Positions 42,791 to 52,316 of a DNA stretch of 64,000 nt are shown here, in pieces. How positions within the stretch are numbered: the first letter of the stretch is position 1; each line of letters starts with the position of its first letter. Source of the stretch: CAIYRG01 sp963747255. Its GTDB lineage: Bacteria; Pseudomonadota; Alphaproteobacteria; Micropepsales; Micropepsaceae. Under the pieces are notes generated by a model. The model made no database searches. It was not told the origin of the DNA and saw only the letters and a program-made list of their open reading frames with translations. The DNA lies in contig CAVVEG010000016.1 in NCBI GenBank assembly GCA_963747255.1, forward strand, positions 72,909 to 136,908, in the 5' to 3' direction. A program made the position numbers and the translations under genes.

Positions 42791-43861
42791 CTACGCAGCG
42801 GCGGCTTTTTTACGGTTGGCCGCCAGGCGTGAATCCACCAGCGCGACGATTTCATCGATCACCGGATGGCTGAGCCCCTTCTGCCGTGCGATCAGCTGCA
42901 CCAGCTTGTCGGCACGTTCGATATTCGGAGCGCCGTTGTTAAGCGCGCGGGCCGCCGAAGCGGGGCGTGTCAGACTCTCTGCTGCTGCCGCATATTTCTC
43001 GAAGGGCACCAGATCGTCGCGCGAGGCGCCGAGCTTCACGCACAGATCGTTGACGAAATTGTAAACCGATGCCGAGGTTGCGGGATCGCTGTGTACGGCT
43101 TCCTGCGCGGTGCGCATCCCGTCGGCCGTCACGCAGCGATAATTGCCGGCCAGCAGCATGGCCCATTTCGCCAGTGGCACAAAAATCGAATTGTGCACGC
43201 GAAGCTTGACGGGAAGTTCGATGGGACCCTCCGGCGCCGGGTAGCGCGCGGCATCGACGTCTTTCTCCAATCCGCGCAGGATCGCCGTATCCTGATCGCT
43301 ACCGAAGCGCGCAACCTTGAAATTGGTCGGCAGAGTCACGAGCAGCACATTGATCTTCTCGTCCGGCGGCCGAATCGCCTGTGGATCGGGACTGCAGAGG
43401 GTGAGCTTCGCGGCATCGAAATTGTCCCACACGCTCGCATCGGTGTAAGCGGGTTTCAGCGCGTCGTAATCCAGTCCCGGAATGCGCTTGAGATAGGGAA
43501 GCGGCGGCATGTTCATGATCGACATGCAGGGGACGCGTGATTTCGCGACCGCGTCCAGCAATTCGCGGACTCCGGGCGAACGGTATTGTGGCTCCTGCAT
43601 GGCAAGTCCGATCAGATCGTAGCCGGCAGGATTGACCCCGCTTGCGCCCCCCGCCGTCACCTTGCCCGGCAATTTGCGCGAATCCAGTTCGACCGGTGCT
43701 GCGCGCCCGCGCACCGGCAGGCGCACCCGGAATCCTTCCGTATTGATCAGGTCGGCTTCTGCCGGCAGGCAGACGAGATGGATCGAATGCCCGCCGAAGA
43801 GCAGCTTGGATGCGAGAAGCGAGCCATAGGACGCCCCGAGAATGAGAATTTTGCAGGCCAT
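42791..43861 (-). CDS. Ketopantoate reductase-like protein, candidate oxalyl-CoA reductase
   Basis: This 356-residue PanE/ApbA-type protein has the nucleotide site KILILGASYGSLLASKLLFG and conserved blocks VPCMSIMNMPPLPYLKRIPG, NSIFVPLAKWAMLLAGNYRC and SVYNFVNDLCVKLG. Ketopantoate reductase proper is shorter (about 300) and belongs with pantothenate genes, none of which are here. The gene lies 17 bases after fdsD, last in the oxalate/formate operon. In Methylobacterium extorquens a PanE2 protein was reported as the oxalyl-CoA reductase that makes glyoxylate for assimilation. The context makes that role the leading hypothesis, but sequence alone does not prove it. Confidence 0.75.
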   Translation of the reverse strand: MACKILILGASYGSLLASKLLFGGHSIHLVCLPAEADLINTEGFRVRLPVRGRAAPVELDSRKLPGKVTAGGASGVNPAGYDLIGLAMQEPQYRSPGVRELLDAVAKSRVPCMSIMNMPPLPYLKRIPGLDYDALKPAYTDASVWDNFDAAKLTLCSPDPQAIRPPDEKINVLLVTLPTNFKVARFGSDQDTAILRGLEKDVDAARYPAPEGPIELPVKLRVHNSIFVPLAKWAMLLAGNYRCVTADGMRTAQEAVHSDPATSASVYNFVNDLCVKLGASRDDLVPFEKYAAAAESLTRPASAARALNNGAPNIERADKLVQLIARQKGLSHPVIDEIVALVDSRLAANRKKAAAA

Positions 43862-43878
43862 AATACCCTCTGTGAGTG

Positions 43879-44130
43879 TTAGCTGATCTTGACGGCGGCT
43901 GTGATTGCGGCCGGCTTGCAGGCGATTTCCGCGGCTTTGCGGGCAATCGGATTCAATCCGGCGCCGCCATCGGCCAGATGTTCGGCCATTTTGGCGCGCA
44001 TGCGCGGATCCCAAAAGCGCCGGATATGATCGGCGGTTCCCGAAACCGCTTCGCCTTCCGGCTGTATACGGAAGAAATCCGCAATCTGGTTCGCCATCCG
44101 GACCAGAGTGTCGGTGGTTGAATGACTCAT
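43879..44130 (-). CDS. fdsD: NAD-dependent formate dehydrogenase delta subunit
   Basis: This 83-residue helical protein reads RMANQIADFFRIQPEGEAVS then IRRFWDPRMRAKMAEHL, the FdsD signature. FdsD is a small accessory protein that accompanies the soluble FdsGBA enzyme and is needed for full activity in several proteobacteria. Its ATG overlaps the fdsA stop (ATGA), so it is translationally coupled. Confidence 0.88.
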   Translation of the reverse strand: MSHSTTDTLVRMANQIADFFRIQPEGEAVSGTADHIRRFWDPRMRAKMAEHLADGGAGLNPIARKAAEIACKPAAITAAVKIS

Positions 44131-46991
44131 TCGGCGGCAACCGTCTCGATGCGTTGGGTTCTGTGGAGGTAGTCCAGATGTTCCTGCCAGGAGGATTCGT
44201 GATTTGTCAGCCTGACTTCGACGGCGGTGACCTTGTACTCGGGACAACTCGTCGCCCAGTCCGAAAAGTCCGTGGTCACGACATTGGCGCCCGATTCGGG
44301 ATGATGGAAGGTCGTATAGACGACGCCGGGCTGCACGCGATCGGTGATATGCGCGCGCATGCTGGTTTCACCCGCGCGGCTCATGAGGGCAACCCGGTCG
44401 CCTTCACGGACGCCGCGGTTTTCCGCGTCATGAGGATGGATTTCGAGGACGTCTTCGTCGTGCCAGACGACATTGGCCGTGCGCCGCGTCTGGGCGCCGA
44501 CATTGTACTGCGACAGGATGCGCCCGGTGGTCAGCAGCAGCGGGAAACGCGGGCCGGTCCGTTCGTCCGTCGGCACATATTCGGTGAGGACGAACTTTCC
44601 CTTGCCACGGGCGAAACCGCCGATGTGCATGACGGGAGTTCCCTCGGGCGCCTTGTCGTTGCATGGCCACTGCACGCTGCCAAGCGTGTCGATTTTGGCG
44701 TAGTTCACCCCGGCGAAAGTCGGAGTGAGCCTTGCGATCTCATCCATGATCTCCGAGGGATGATTGTAGTGCATGGGATATCCGAGTGCAGCCGACAGCT
44801 TGCAGACGACCTCCCATTCCGCGAATTGGGCCATGGGCGAAATGGCCCTGCGCACACGTCCGATGCGCCGTTCGGCGTTGGTGAAGGTGCCGTCCTTTTC
44901 CAGAAATGAAGCACCCGGAAGGAAGACATGCGCATAGGCGGCGGTCTCATTAAGGAAGAGATCGTGCACAACAACGCATTCCATCGCTTCCATGCCGGCG
45001 GCGACATGCTGCGAGTTGGGATCCGACTGAACGATGTCCTCGCCCTGGACGTAGAGGCCCTTGAAGGTGCCGTCGATGGCTGCGTCGAACATGTTGGGAA
45101 TGCGCAGTCCGGGTTCCGGATCGAGCGCGACGCCCCATGCGGTTTCGAACAGTGCGCGGGTAGCATCTTCCGACACGTGCCGGTAACCGGAAAACTCGTG
45201 CGGAAACGAACCCATGTCGCAGGAACCCTGGACGTTGTTCTGCCCACGGAGCGGATTGACGCCGACGCCGTTGCGCCCCAGATTTCCCGTCGCCATGGCG
45301 AGATTGGCCATGCCGATGACCATGGTGGAACCCTGGCTGTGCTCGGTAACGCCGAGGCCGTAATAGATCGCGGCATTTCCGCCGGAGGCGTAAAGCCGCG
45401 CGGCTGAGCGCAGTTCTTCCGCGGGCACGCCGGAAAGTTTTTCGACATGCTCGGGTGAGTTCTCGGGCCGGCTGACGAATTGCGCCCAGGCTTCGTATTC
45501 CTTCGGGTCACAGCGTTCGGCAACGAATTTGGTGTTGACCAGTCCTTCGGTGACGATGACATGGGCAAGCGCATTGACCACGGCCACATTGGTTCCGGGC
45601 AGCAGCTGCAGATGATGGGCGGCAGCGACATGGGGCGTGCGGACGAGGTCGATTTGCCGCGGATCGATGACGATGACCCTGGCGCCCTGGCGAATGCGGC
45701 GCTTCATCCGCGATGCGAAAACGGGATGCGCATCGGTGGGATTGGCCCCGATCACCATGATGACATCCGCCTCGTCCACCGAGTCGAAGTCCTGGGTCCC
45801 GGCGGAAGTCCCGAAGGTGGTCTTCAGGCCATACCCGGTCGGCGAATGGCAGACGCGCGCACAGGTATCCACGTTGTTGTTGTGGAAAGCGGCGCGGATC
45901 ATCTTCTGAACCAGATAGGTCTCTTCATTGGTGCAGCGCGAGCTGGTGATGCCGCCGACTGCGCCGCGACCATATTTCGTCTGGATGCGGGTGAATTCGG
46001 ACGCGACATGGGCGATCGCTTCGTCCCAGGTGACTTCCCGCCATGCGTCCCTGATCGATGCACGGATCATCGGTTTTGTGACCCGTTCCTTATGCGTTGC
46101 ATAACCCCATGCAAAACGTCCCTTGACGCAGGAATGGCCATGATTGGCCTTGCCGTCCTTGTGCGGCGTCATGCGGACGACGCGGTCGCCCTGGAGTTCG
46201 GCCTCGAAGGTGCAGCCGACGCCGCAATAGGCGCAGGTGGTTAGCACGGAACGCTGCGGCTGACCGTGCTGAATGATGGTTTTCTCCATCAGCGTCGCAG
46301 TCGGGCAGGCCTGCACACAGGCGCCGCAGGACACGCATTCCGAATCGAGGAAATCTTCGTTCATTCCGGCAGAAACGTGAGAGGCAAAACCGCGCCCGTC
46401 GATCGTGAGGGCGAAGGTACCCTGCACTTCTTCGCAGGCACGGACACAGCGCGAGCAGACGATGCATTTCGCCGGATCGAAGGTGAAATAGGGATTGGAT
46501 TCATCCTTGACGGCATCGAGATGGTTTTCGCCGTCATAGCCGTAGCGGACATCGCGCAGTCCCACGGCCCCGGCCATGTCCTGCAATTCGCAGTCGCCAT
46601 TGGCCGAACAGGTCAGGCAGTCCAGCGGATGATCGCTGATATAGAGTTCCATGACGCCGCGGCGCAGTCTTGCCAGCCGCTCCGTCTGGGTCGAGACGCG
46701 CATGCCGTTTTCCGCGGGCGTCGTGCAGGATGCCGGTGTGCCGTTGCGGCCGGCAATTTCGACGAGGCAAAGGCGACATGAGCCGAACGGTTCCACTGAA
46801 TCCGTGGCACAGAGCTTCGGCACCTGAATGCCGGCGAGCGATGCCGCCCGCATGATCGAAGTGCCGGCGGGAACGGTAACCGGCAGGCCGTCGACTTCAA
46901 GCGTTACCAGCCGCGCGCTGTTGCGCTCCGGCGTGCCGCGGTCGATGACCTCGATGGCATTTCCTGTTGATACGGTCATTATGGGCCTCAT
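44127..46991 (-). CDS. fdsA: NAD-dependent formate dehydrogenase alpha subunit (molybdenum)
   Basis: The 954-residue catalytic subunit holds an N-terminal 2Fe-2S domain (C61, C72, C75, C89), a His/Cys3 4Fe-4S site (H121, C125, C128, C134), two ferredoxin-type clusters (C176-C186 and C219-C229), and the MGD-domain cluster CAYCGVGC at 253-260. The molybdenum ligand is Cys381, followed by His382 (CARVCHSPTGYGL), so it is the cysteine form rather than selenocysteine. It oxidises formate to CO2 and passes electrons to FdsB. It starts at ATG 46991 or 46979, seven to twenty bases after fdsB. The frame is intact and of standard length. Confidence 0.95.
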   Translation of the reverse strand: MRPIMTVSTGNAIEVIDRGTPERNSARLVTLEVDGLPVTVPAGTSIMRAASLAGIQVPKLCATDSVEPFGSCRLCLVEIAGRNGTPASCTTPAENGMRVSTQTERLARLRRGVMELYISDHPLDCLTCSANGDCELQDMAGAVGLRDVRYGYDGENHLDAVKDESNPYFTFDPAKCIVCSRCVRACEEVQGTFALTIDGRGFASHVSAGMNEDFLDSECVSCGACVQACPTATLMEKTIIQHGQPQRSVLTTCAYCGVGCTFEAELQGDRVVRMTPHKDGKANHGHSCVKGRFAWGYATHKERVTKPMIRASIRDAWREVTWDEAIAHVASEFTRIQTKYGRGAVGGITSSRCTNEETYLVQKMIRAAFHNNNVDTCARVCHSPTGYGLKTTFGTSAGTQDFDSVDEADVIMVIGANPTDAHPVFASRMKRRIRQGARVIVIDPRQIDLVRTPHVAAAHHLQLLPGTNVAVVNALAHVIVTEGLVNTKFVAERCDPKEYEAWAQFVSRPENSPEHVEKLSGVPAEELRSAARLYASGGNAAIYYGLGVTEHSQGSTMVIGMANLAMATGNLGRNGVGVNPLRGQNNVQGSCDMGSFPHEFSGYRHVSEDATRALFETAWGVALDPEPGLRIPNMFDAAIDGTFKGLYVQGEDIVQSDPNSQHVAAGMEAMECVVVHDLFLNETAAYAHVFLPGASFLEKDGTFTNAERRIGRVRRAISPMAQFAEWEVVCKLSAALGYPMHYNHPSEIMDEIARLTPTFAGVNYAKIDTLGSVQWPCNDKAPEGTPVMHIGGFARGKGKFVLTEYVPTDERTGPRFPLLLTTGRILSQYNVGAQTRRTANVVWHDEDVLEIHPHDAENRGVREGDRVALMSRAGETSMRAHITDRVQPGVVYTTFHHPESGANVVTTDFSDWATSCPEYKVTAVEVRLTNHESSWQEHLDYLHRTQRIETVAAE

Positions 46992-46998
46992 CTGGGCG

Positions 46999-48549
46999 TC
47001 ATTCGGCGGCGGCGCGTACCGCGCCGCGGTCGAAATCTTCGGGGAAATGTTCCATGGCGCTGACCACCGGCATGGGCGTCAATCCGCCCAGCGCACAAAG
47101 TGAACCATCGCGCATTGTTTCGCAGAGGTCGCGAACGAGTTCGCTGTTTTCCACCACGCGCTCACCGCGCATGATCTTGTCCATCGTCTCTGCGCCCCGG
47201 CGGGCGCCGATACGGCAGGGCGTGCACTTGCCGCAGGATTCGATGGCGCAGAAGTGGAAGGCAAAGCGGGCCTGTTTCGCAAGATCGACGGTATCGTCGA
47301 ATACCACAACCCCGCCATGTCCCACCATGCCGCCTTTTGCGGCAAAGGACTCGTAATCCAGCGGCACGTCGAACAGGCTGGTGGGCCAGTAGGCGCCCAG
47401 AGGCCCGCCGACCTGCACGGCTCGCACGGGCCGCCCGGAGCGGGTTCCGCCGCCGAATTCTTCGATGATTTCGCGCAGTGTCAGGCCGAAAGCGCGCTCG
47501 ACCAGGCCACCATGCCTGATATTGCCCGCCAGTTGCAGCGGCATGGTCCCCCGTGAGCGTCCGACGCCGAAATCCCGATAAAAGGCCGCGCCATAAGCGA
47601 GAATCACCGGAACGCTGGCGAGCGAGATGACATTGTTGACGACGGTGGGCTTGCCGAACAACCCGCTGATGGCCGGCAGCGGCGGCTTGAAGCGGATCTG
47701 ACCCCGTTTCCCCTCCAGGCTTTCCAGGAGTGAGGTCTCTTCGCCACAGATATAGGCGCCGGCGCCCAGGCGCGCTTCAAGATCGAAATTCCGTTCGCTT
47801 CCGAGAATTCCCCGGCCCAGCAATTTGTCGCCGCGGGCGACCTCGATGGCGCGACTGAACTGGCGGAACGCATCGGGATATTCGGAACGGATATAGACAA
47901 AGCCTTTCTCCGCGCCGGTCGCGAGGCCCGCAATCGCCATGCCTTCGATCAGCGCGAAGGGGTCGCCTTCCATGAGCATGCGATCCGAAAAAGTGCCGCT
48001 GTCACCTTCGTCGGCGTTGCAGACGATGTATTTCCGGGGCGCCTCGGTCTGCAGAACCGTGCGCCACTTGATTCCAGTCGGGAAGCCCGCACCGCCGCGT
48101 CCGCGCAGCCCGGAATCGACGACCTGCTGCACGATGTCGGCAGGGGCCATTTCCAGCGCGCGCCGCAAGCCTTTCAGGCCGTCATGGGACTCATAATCGG
48201 CGAGCGACAGCGGATCGGTGATGCCGCAGCGGGCGAAAGTCAGCCGCTGCTGTTTGGCGAGCCATGGGAGGGAGTCGGTTTTTCCGAGTTTCAGCGGGTG
48301 GTCTGCCGCGAAACCGGCGTCGAAAATGCTTTTCACATCGGCGGCGGAAACCGGGCCATATCCGATGCGGCCCTCTGCAGTTTCGATTTCAAGGAGTGGT
48401 TCAAGCCAGAGGAGCCCGCGCGAACCGTTGCGCACGAGCGCGGCATGCATTCCGCGAATGTCGATCTGCGATTGCACCGCCGCAGCCACGGCATTGGCGC
48501 CCATCGAGAGCGCGGCAGCATCGCCGGGTACGAAAATGCGAAACGTCAT
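46999..48549 (-). CDS. fdsB: NAD-dependent formate dehydrogenase beta subunit
   Basis: The 516-residue diaphorase subunit is related to NuoF. It has an N-terminal thioredoxin-like region, the FMN/NADH sites GLRGRGGAGFPTGIKW and VCNADEGDSGTFSDRM, and the 4Fe-4S site ESCGKCTPCRIGARRG. It takes electrons from FdsA and reduces NAD+. ATG 48549 overlaps the fdsG stop (ATGA). Confidence 0.94.
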   Translation of the reverse strand: MTFRIFVPGDAAALSMGANAVAAAVQSQIDIRGMHAALVRNGSRGLLWLEPLLEIETAEGRIGYGPVSAADVKSIFDAGFAADHPLKLGKTDSLPWLAKQQRLTFARCGITDPLSLADYESHDGLKGLRRALEMAPADIVQQVVDSGLRGRGGAGFPTGIKWRTVLQTEAPRKYIVCNADEGDSGTFSDRMLMEGDPFALIEGMAIAGLATGAEKGFVYIRSEYPDAFRQFSRAIEVARGDKLLGRGILGSERNFDLEARLGAGAYICGEETSLLESLEGKRGQIRFKPPLPAISGLFGKPTVVNNVISLASVPVILAYGAAFYRDFGVGRSRGTMPLQLAGNIRHGGLVERAFGLTLREIIEEFGGGTRSGRPVRAVQVGGPLGAYWPTSLFDVPLDYESFAAKGGMVGHGGVVVFDDTVDLAKQARFAFHFCAIESCGKCTPCRIGARRGAETMDKIMRGERVVENSELVRDLCETMRDGSLCALGGLTPMPVVSAMEHFPEDFDRGAVRAAAE

Positions 48550-49034
48550 GACCGCTGCCCTACCAGAGCGAGAATTTTTTCTTCCGTTGCGCGCCCGTGC
48601 AGTTCGTCATCGATCAACACGGCCGGCGACAACGCGCAGTTCCCGAGGCAATAAACCTCTTCCAGCGTGATCCGGCGATCATGTGTCGTTTCACTCAGAC
48701 GGATGCCGAGCGCGCGCTCGAGCCGCGTCACCAGATCCTCGCAGCCCATGCTTTGACAGGCTTCTGCGCGGCACACCTTGATCACATGGCGGCCCGCCGG
48801 TTCGCGGCGGAAGTCATGGTAGAAGCTGACCACGCCCTGCACCTCGGCGCGGGTGAGGTTCAGCATCTCCGCGACGAGTTTCACGGCCGGTTCGCCGATG
48901 AAGCCGAATTTTTCCTGCAGCGCGTGCAAAATCGGCAGCAGTGGCCCTTCCAGATTTTTGTGCCGTTCGATGATCGATCCGGCAATCCCGGGATCCCAAT
49001 CATCGTTGAAGGCAGGAGTATGTTTGTTCAGCAC
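48546..49034 (-). CDS. fdsG: NAD-dependent formate dehydrogenase gamma subunit
   Basis: This 162-residue NuoE-like protein carries one 2Fe-2S cluster bound by the cysteines in KVCRAEACQSMGC and VYCLGNCALSPAVL. The helical lead (LPILHALQEKFGFIGEPAVK, ARAEVQGVVSFYHDF) is typical. GTG 49034 (VLNKHTPAFNDDW) is the likely start; upstream only a TTG is available. FdsG begins the fds block; a 100-base gap separates it from fdhD upstream, where a second promoter could lie. Confidence 0.92.
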   Translation of the reverse strand: MLNKHTPAFNDDWDPGIAGSIIERHKNLEGPLLPILHALQEKFGFIGEPAVKLVAEMLNLTRAEVQGVVSFYHDFRREPAGRHVIKVCRAEACQSMGCEDLVTRLERALGIRLSETTHDRRITLEEVYCLGNCALSPAVLIDDELHGRATEEKILALVGQRS

Positions 49035-49135
49035 ATTATGCTCCGAGAGAGGGCGGTTCTGACCGCAAAACAGCGGGCCTGGCGCAAGGCGCAAGGCCGG
49101 CCGGAAAAGTCCGGCAAATTATGCCGGAGTGATAG

Positions 49136-49975
49136 CTACTTAACAATGGAATTGAAGGGATCATTGAACACCAGAACGGAGTCTCTTCGGGCCAGCGCAA
49201 TCAGGGTCAGACTGGCGGCGCGCGCGATTTCGACAGCCAGTTCGGTTGGGGCGGAAACGGTCACCAGAGCCGGTATTCGCGCAAGAACGGCTTTTTGCAC
49301 CAACTCGTAGCTGCACCGGCTGGTCAGCAGGGCGAAACCGTTGTGCACATCCTGTTGCCGCCGCGCGACGTTTCCGATGACTTTGTCCAGAGCGTTGTGC
49401 CGGCCGACATCCTCTCGCGCAACTGTGATGGCGCCATCGGCACGGCAGAAGGCGGCTGCATGCACAGCCCCGGTCAGATTGTTGAGCGATTGTTGCGCCG
49501 AAAGACTGTCCAAAGCGGCGAAGATGGCATTTCCCGCCAGCCGGGGCGCGGCCGAAAGGGGCGTCAGCGCGGGCAAAGCTTCTTCGATGGTGCTGAGGCC
49601 GCAAATGCCGCAACCCGATTGGCCGGGCAGCGAGCGCTGGCGCTCCGAAAGGCGTGCGGAATTTTCCCTGTGAAGTCTGACATCGATGCCGATTCCGCGC
49701 GCGCCGTAGCGAATGTCGATGCGGGCAATGTCATCGGCGCGTCCGATGATGCGCTCCGCAAGCGCGAACCCGACGGCGAAATCTTCGAGATCCGCGGGCG
49801 ACAGCATCATCACGGCGTAAGGCGAGCCATCGAACTCGACCGCAACGGGGACCTCGTTGGCAAGTTCGCGGCTCGCGGCGACGACTTCGCCTTCCCGCAT
49901 CACGCGCGTGACGTCATGCGGATGCGAAACGGCGACATTTGCCTGATCTTCGACGAGCAGCGCGGCTTCAGGCAT
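49136..49975 (-). CDS. fdhD: Formate dehydrogenase accessory sulfurtransferase FdhD
   Basis: This 279-residue protein has the sulfur-carrying CGICG motif (C122, C125) in SGCGICGLSTIEEALPAL and the FdhD signature AREDVGRHNALDKVIG. FdhD passes sulfur from IscS to the Mo-bisMGD cofactor and is essential for active formate dehydrogenase. Its start overlaps the mobA stop by eight bases, linking cofactor maturation to the fds genes. Confidence 0.93.
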   Translation of the reverse strand: MPEAALLVEDQANVAVSHPHDVTRVMREGEVVAASRELANEVPVAVEFDGSPYAVMMLSPADLEDFAVGFALAERIIGRADDIARIDIRYGARGIGIDVRLHRENSARLSERQRSLPGQSGCGICGLSTIEEALPALTPLSAAPRLAGNAIFAALDSLSAQQSLNNLTGAVHAAAFCRADGAITVAREDVGRHNALDKVIGNVARRQQDVHNGFALLTSRCSYELVQKAVLARIPALVTVSAPTELAVEIARAASLTLIALARRDSVLVFNDPFNSIVK

Positions 49976-50600
49976 TTGTCAATGCTCCACTGCCTGCCAG
50001 GCTTTGGGCGCGGATCAGATCGTCCGGCGTGTTGATATTGTAAAAGGGGTCGATCGGAGTCATCGCAAACTCCACATCGGTATTCGGGAATGCGTTGATC
50101 AGGTCATCGACCTTGCGCAAGCCGCGGGAATGTAGAATGTCCTCTGTTTCGAGCGGCAGATCTGTGCTCCACGCAGCGAACACCGGATGACGCCGGCTGC
50201 CGCTCGAGGCGACGGCGACCTGAACGGCGGAATTCTGTGCGGCTGCCACCAGCCGGCGCACCAGATCGCGCGGCAGGAAGGGACAATCGCAGGCGAAGCT
50301 CACCAGCCAGCCCGCTTCGGGCCGGTTTTGCCTGGTCCATTCGGTTGCCGAGAGGATTCCGGCAAGCGGCCCCGGAAAATCACCGGAAGGGTCTGAAACC
50401 ACTTTGAGGCCAAAGCGGTCGAACCGCGATATGTCGCCATTGGCATTGATCAGCAGTTCGTCAACCTGTGGCGCTGCACGTTCGATCGCATGCTCCATGA
50501 GCGTCTTGCCCGAGAGGATCAGCATCGGTTTGTCCGCGCCATTCATGCGCCGGGCGCGTCCGCCGGCGAGGACAACGCCGATGACGATCTCCTTTTTCAG
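49968..50600 (-). CDS. mobA: Molybdenum cofactor guanylyltransferase MobA, unusual start
   Basis: MobA adds GMP to molybdopterin to make MGD, the cofactor of FdsA. The conserved N-terminal loop VVLAGGRARRMNGADKPML is present only if translation begins upstream of the first ATG (50546). The in-frame choice is CTG at 50600, which overlaps the fhs stop (CTGA). No ATG, GTG or TTG lies in a sensible position. The family fold continues SFACDCPFLPRDLVRRLVAA and NINTPDDLIRA. Either a non-canonical CTG start or a nearby sequence error explains this. Starting at ATG 50546 would delete the GTP-binding loop. Confidence 0.82.
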   Translation of the reverse strand: MKKEIVIGVVLAGGRARRMNGADKPMLILSGKTLMEHAIERAAPQVDELLINANGDISRFDRFGLKVVSDPSGDFPGPLAGILSATEWTRQNRPEAGWLVSFACDCPFLPRDLVRRLVAAAQNSAVQVAVASSGSRRHPVFAAWSTDLPLETEDILHSRGLRKVDDLINAFPNTDVEFAMTPIDPFYNINTPDDLIRAQSLAGSGALTNA

Positions 50601-52294
50601 AATAGTCCCACGATCCTGCCGTCCGCTCCGATGTCGATTGTTTCAGCGGAAGGCGTCCTGGGCAGGCCGGGCATTGTCATCACCTCGCCGCAGATGGCGA
50701 CCACGAATTCGGCGCCGGCCGACAATCGGACTTCGCGGACATTGACGACGTGATCGGATGGCGCGCCCTTGGTGTCGGGGTTGGTCGAGAAGCTGTATTG
50801 GGTCTTGGCGACGCAAATCGGAAAGCGCCCATAGCCCATTGCCTCGAACGACGCGAGCTGGTCGCGCACGCTTTTGTCCGCGGAGATGTCTTTGGCGTGG
50901 TAGATCTCGCGCGCGATGGTGCGAATCTTTTCCAGCAGCGGGATGTCGTCGGGATAGAGGAATTTGACCTTGCTTTGGCCTGAATCGCAGGCGCGCACGA
51001 CGGCGCGCGCGACATTGGCTGCGCCTTCGCCACCAAGCGCCCAATGATCCGCGAGGTGACACTCGACTCCGAGCTTTTCACAAGCCGAGATCACCAACCG
51101 GTTTTCCGCATCGGTATCGGACGAGAAGCGATTGATCGAGATGATCGGAACCAGACCGAATTTCCGGACATTCTCGACATGGCGCTGCAGATTGCTCATT
51201 CCTGATTCAAGCGCGGAGAGATTTTCTTTTTTCAGATCTTCCTTCTTCACGCCGCCATGCATCTTCAGGGCGCGGATGGTCGCCACCAGAACCGCGCATG
51301 AGGGTTCAAGGCCCGCTTTGCGGCATTTGATGTCGATGAATTTTTCGCCGCCGAGGTCGGCGCCGAAGCCGGCTTCGGTCACAACATAGTCCGCGAGCTT
51401 GAGGGCGGTGGTGGTCGCCAGAACCGAATTGCAACCGTGGGCGATATTGGCAAAGGGTCCCCCATGGATGAATGCGGGGGTTCCTTCGAGCGTCTGCACC
51501 AGATTGGGCGAAAGAGCGTCTTTCAGGAGTACGGTCATCGCGCCTTCCGCTTTTACATCGCGCGCGCGCACCGGCTTGCGGTCGCGGGTATAGCCGATGA
51601 CGATATTGGCCAGCCGCTTCTTGAGATCTTCCAGGTCCGAAGCAAGGCAGAAGATCGCCATCACTTCCGAGGCAACGGTGATGTCGAAGCCATCCTCGCG
51701 CGGAAAGCCGTTGGCGACGCCGCCCAGCGAATTGACGATCTGGCGCAATGCGCGGTCGTTCATATCCATGACGCGCCGCCATGAGATGCGGCGCGGATCG
51801 AGGCCGAGCGTATTGCCCCAATAGATGTGATTGTCCGTCATCGCCGCGAGCAGATTGTTCGCGGAGGTGATGGCGTGGAAATCGCCGGTGAAATGGAGAT
51901 TGATATCCTCCATCGGCACGACCTGCGCGTAACCGCCGCCTGCCGCCCCGCCCTTCATCCCGAATGACGGGCCGAGGGAGGGCTCGCGGAGACACAGCAT
52001 CGCCTTCTTGCCGATATGGTTCAGTCCATCGGTCAAGCCGACTGTGGTGGTGGTTTTGCCTTCGCCGGCGGGGGTGGGCGTAATGGCCGAAACGAGGATC
52101 AGCTTGCCGTCCGGGCGGTCGCTCAGCGATTTGATGTAATCCATCGAGAGCTTGGCTTTGTAGTGGCCATAGGGCTGAAGGCTCTGGGGCGGGATGCCGA
52201 GGCGCTCGCGCGCGATGTCGAGGATCGGGCGCAGCGTTGCAGCCTGCGCGATTTCGATATCGGATTTTGGATTCTGGTGCTGTGAGACGGACAT
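50597..52294 (-). CDS. fhs: Formate-tetrahydrofolate ligase
   Basis: This 565-residue enzyme of C1 metabolism joins formate, THF and ATP to 10-formyl-THF. It has the ATP loop ITPTPAGEGKTTTTVGLTDG, the following REPSLGPSFGMKGGAAGGGY, and FTGDFHAITSANNLLAAMTD. ATG 52294 (MSVSQHQNPKSDIEI) follows AGGGAG. Here it lets formate from oxalate enter the folate pool. It lies 22 bases after the formyltransferase-like gene and overlaps mobA. Confidence 0.95.
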   Translation of the reverse strand: MSVSQHQNPKSDIEIAQAATLRPILDIARERLGIPPQSLQPYGHYKAKLSMDYIKSLSDRPDGKLILVSAITPTPAGEGKTTTTVGLTDGLNHIGKKAMLCLREPSLGPSFGMKGGAAGGGYAQVVPMEDINLHFTGDFHAITSANNLLAAMTDNHIYWGNTLGLDPRRISWRRVMDMNDRALRQIVNSLGGVANGFPREDGFDITVASEVMAIFCLASDLEDLKKRLANIVIGYTRDRKPVRARDVKAEGAMTVLLKDALSPNLVQTLEGTPAFIHGGPFANIAHGCNSVLATTTALKLADYVVTEAGFGADLGGEKFIDIKCRKAGLEPSCAVLVATIRALKMHGGVKKEDLKKENLSALESGMSNLQRHVENVRKFGLVPIISINRFSSDTDAENRLVISACEKLGVECHLADHWALGGEGAANVARAVVRACDSGQSKVKFLYPDDIPLLEKIRTIAREIYHAKDISADKSVRDQLASFEAMGYGRFPICVAKTQYSFSTNPDTKGAPSDHVVNVREVRLSAGAEFVVAICGEVMTMPGLPRTPSAETIDIGADGRIVGLF

Positions 52295-52316
52295 GAAAAC
52301 TCCCTTACGCCAAGGT

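Noticed and set aside
42745..42791. Short hairpin GAAGG...CCTTC between convergent genes
   Set aside because: Only five base pairs with no T-run; not convincing as a terminator.
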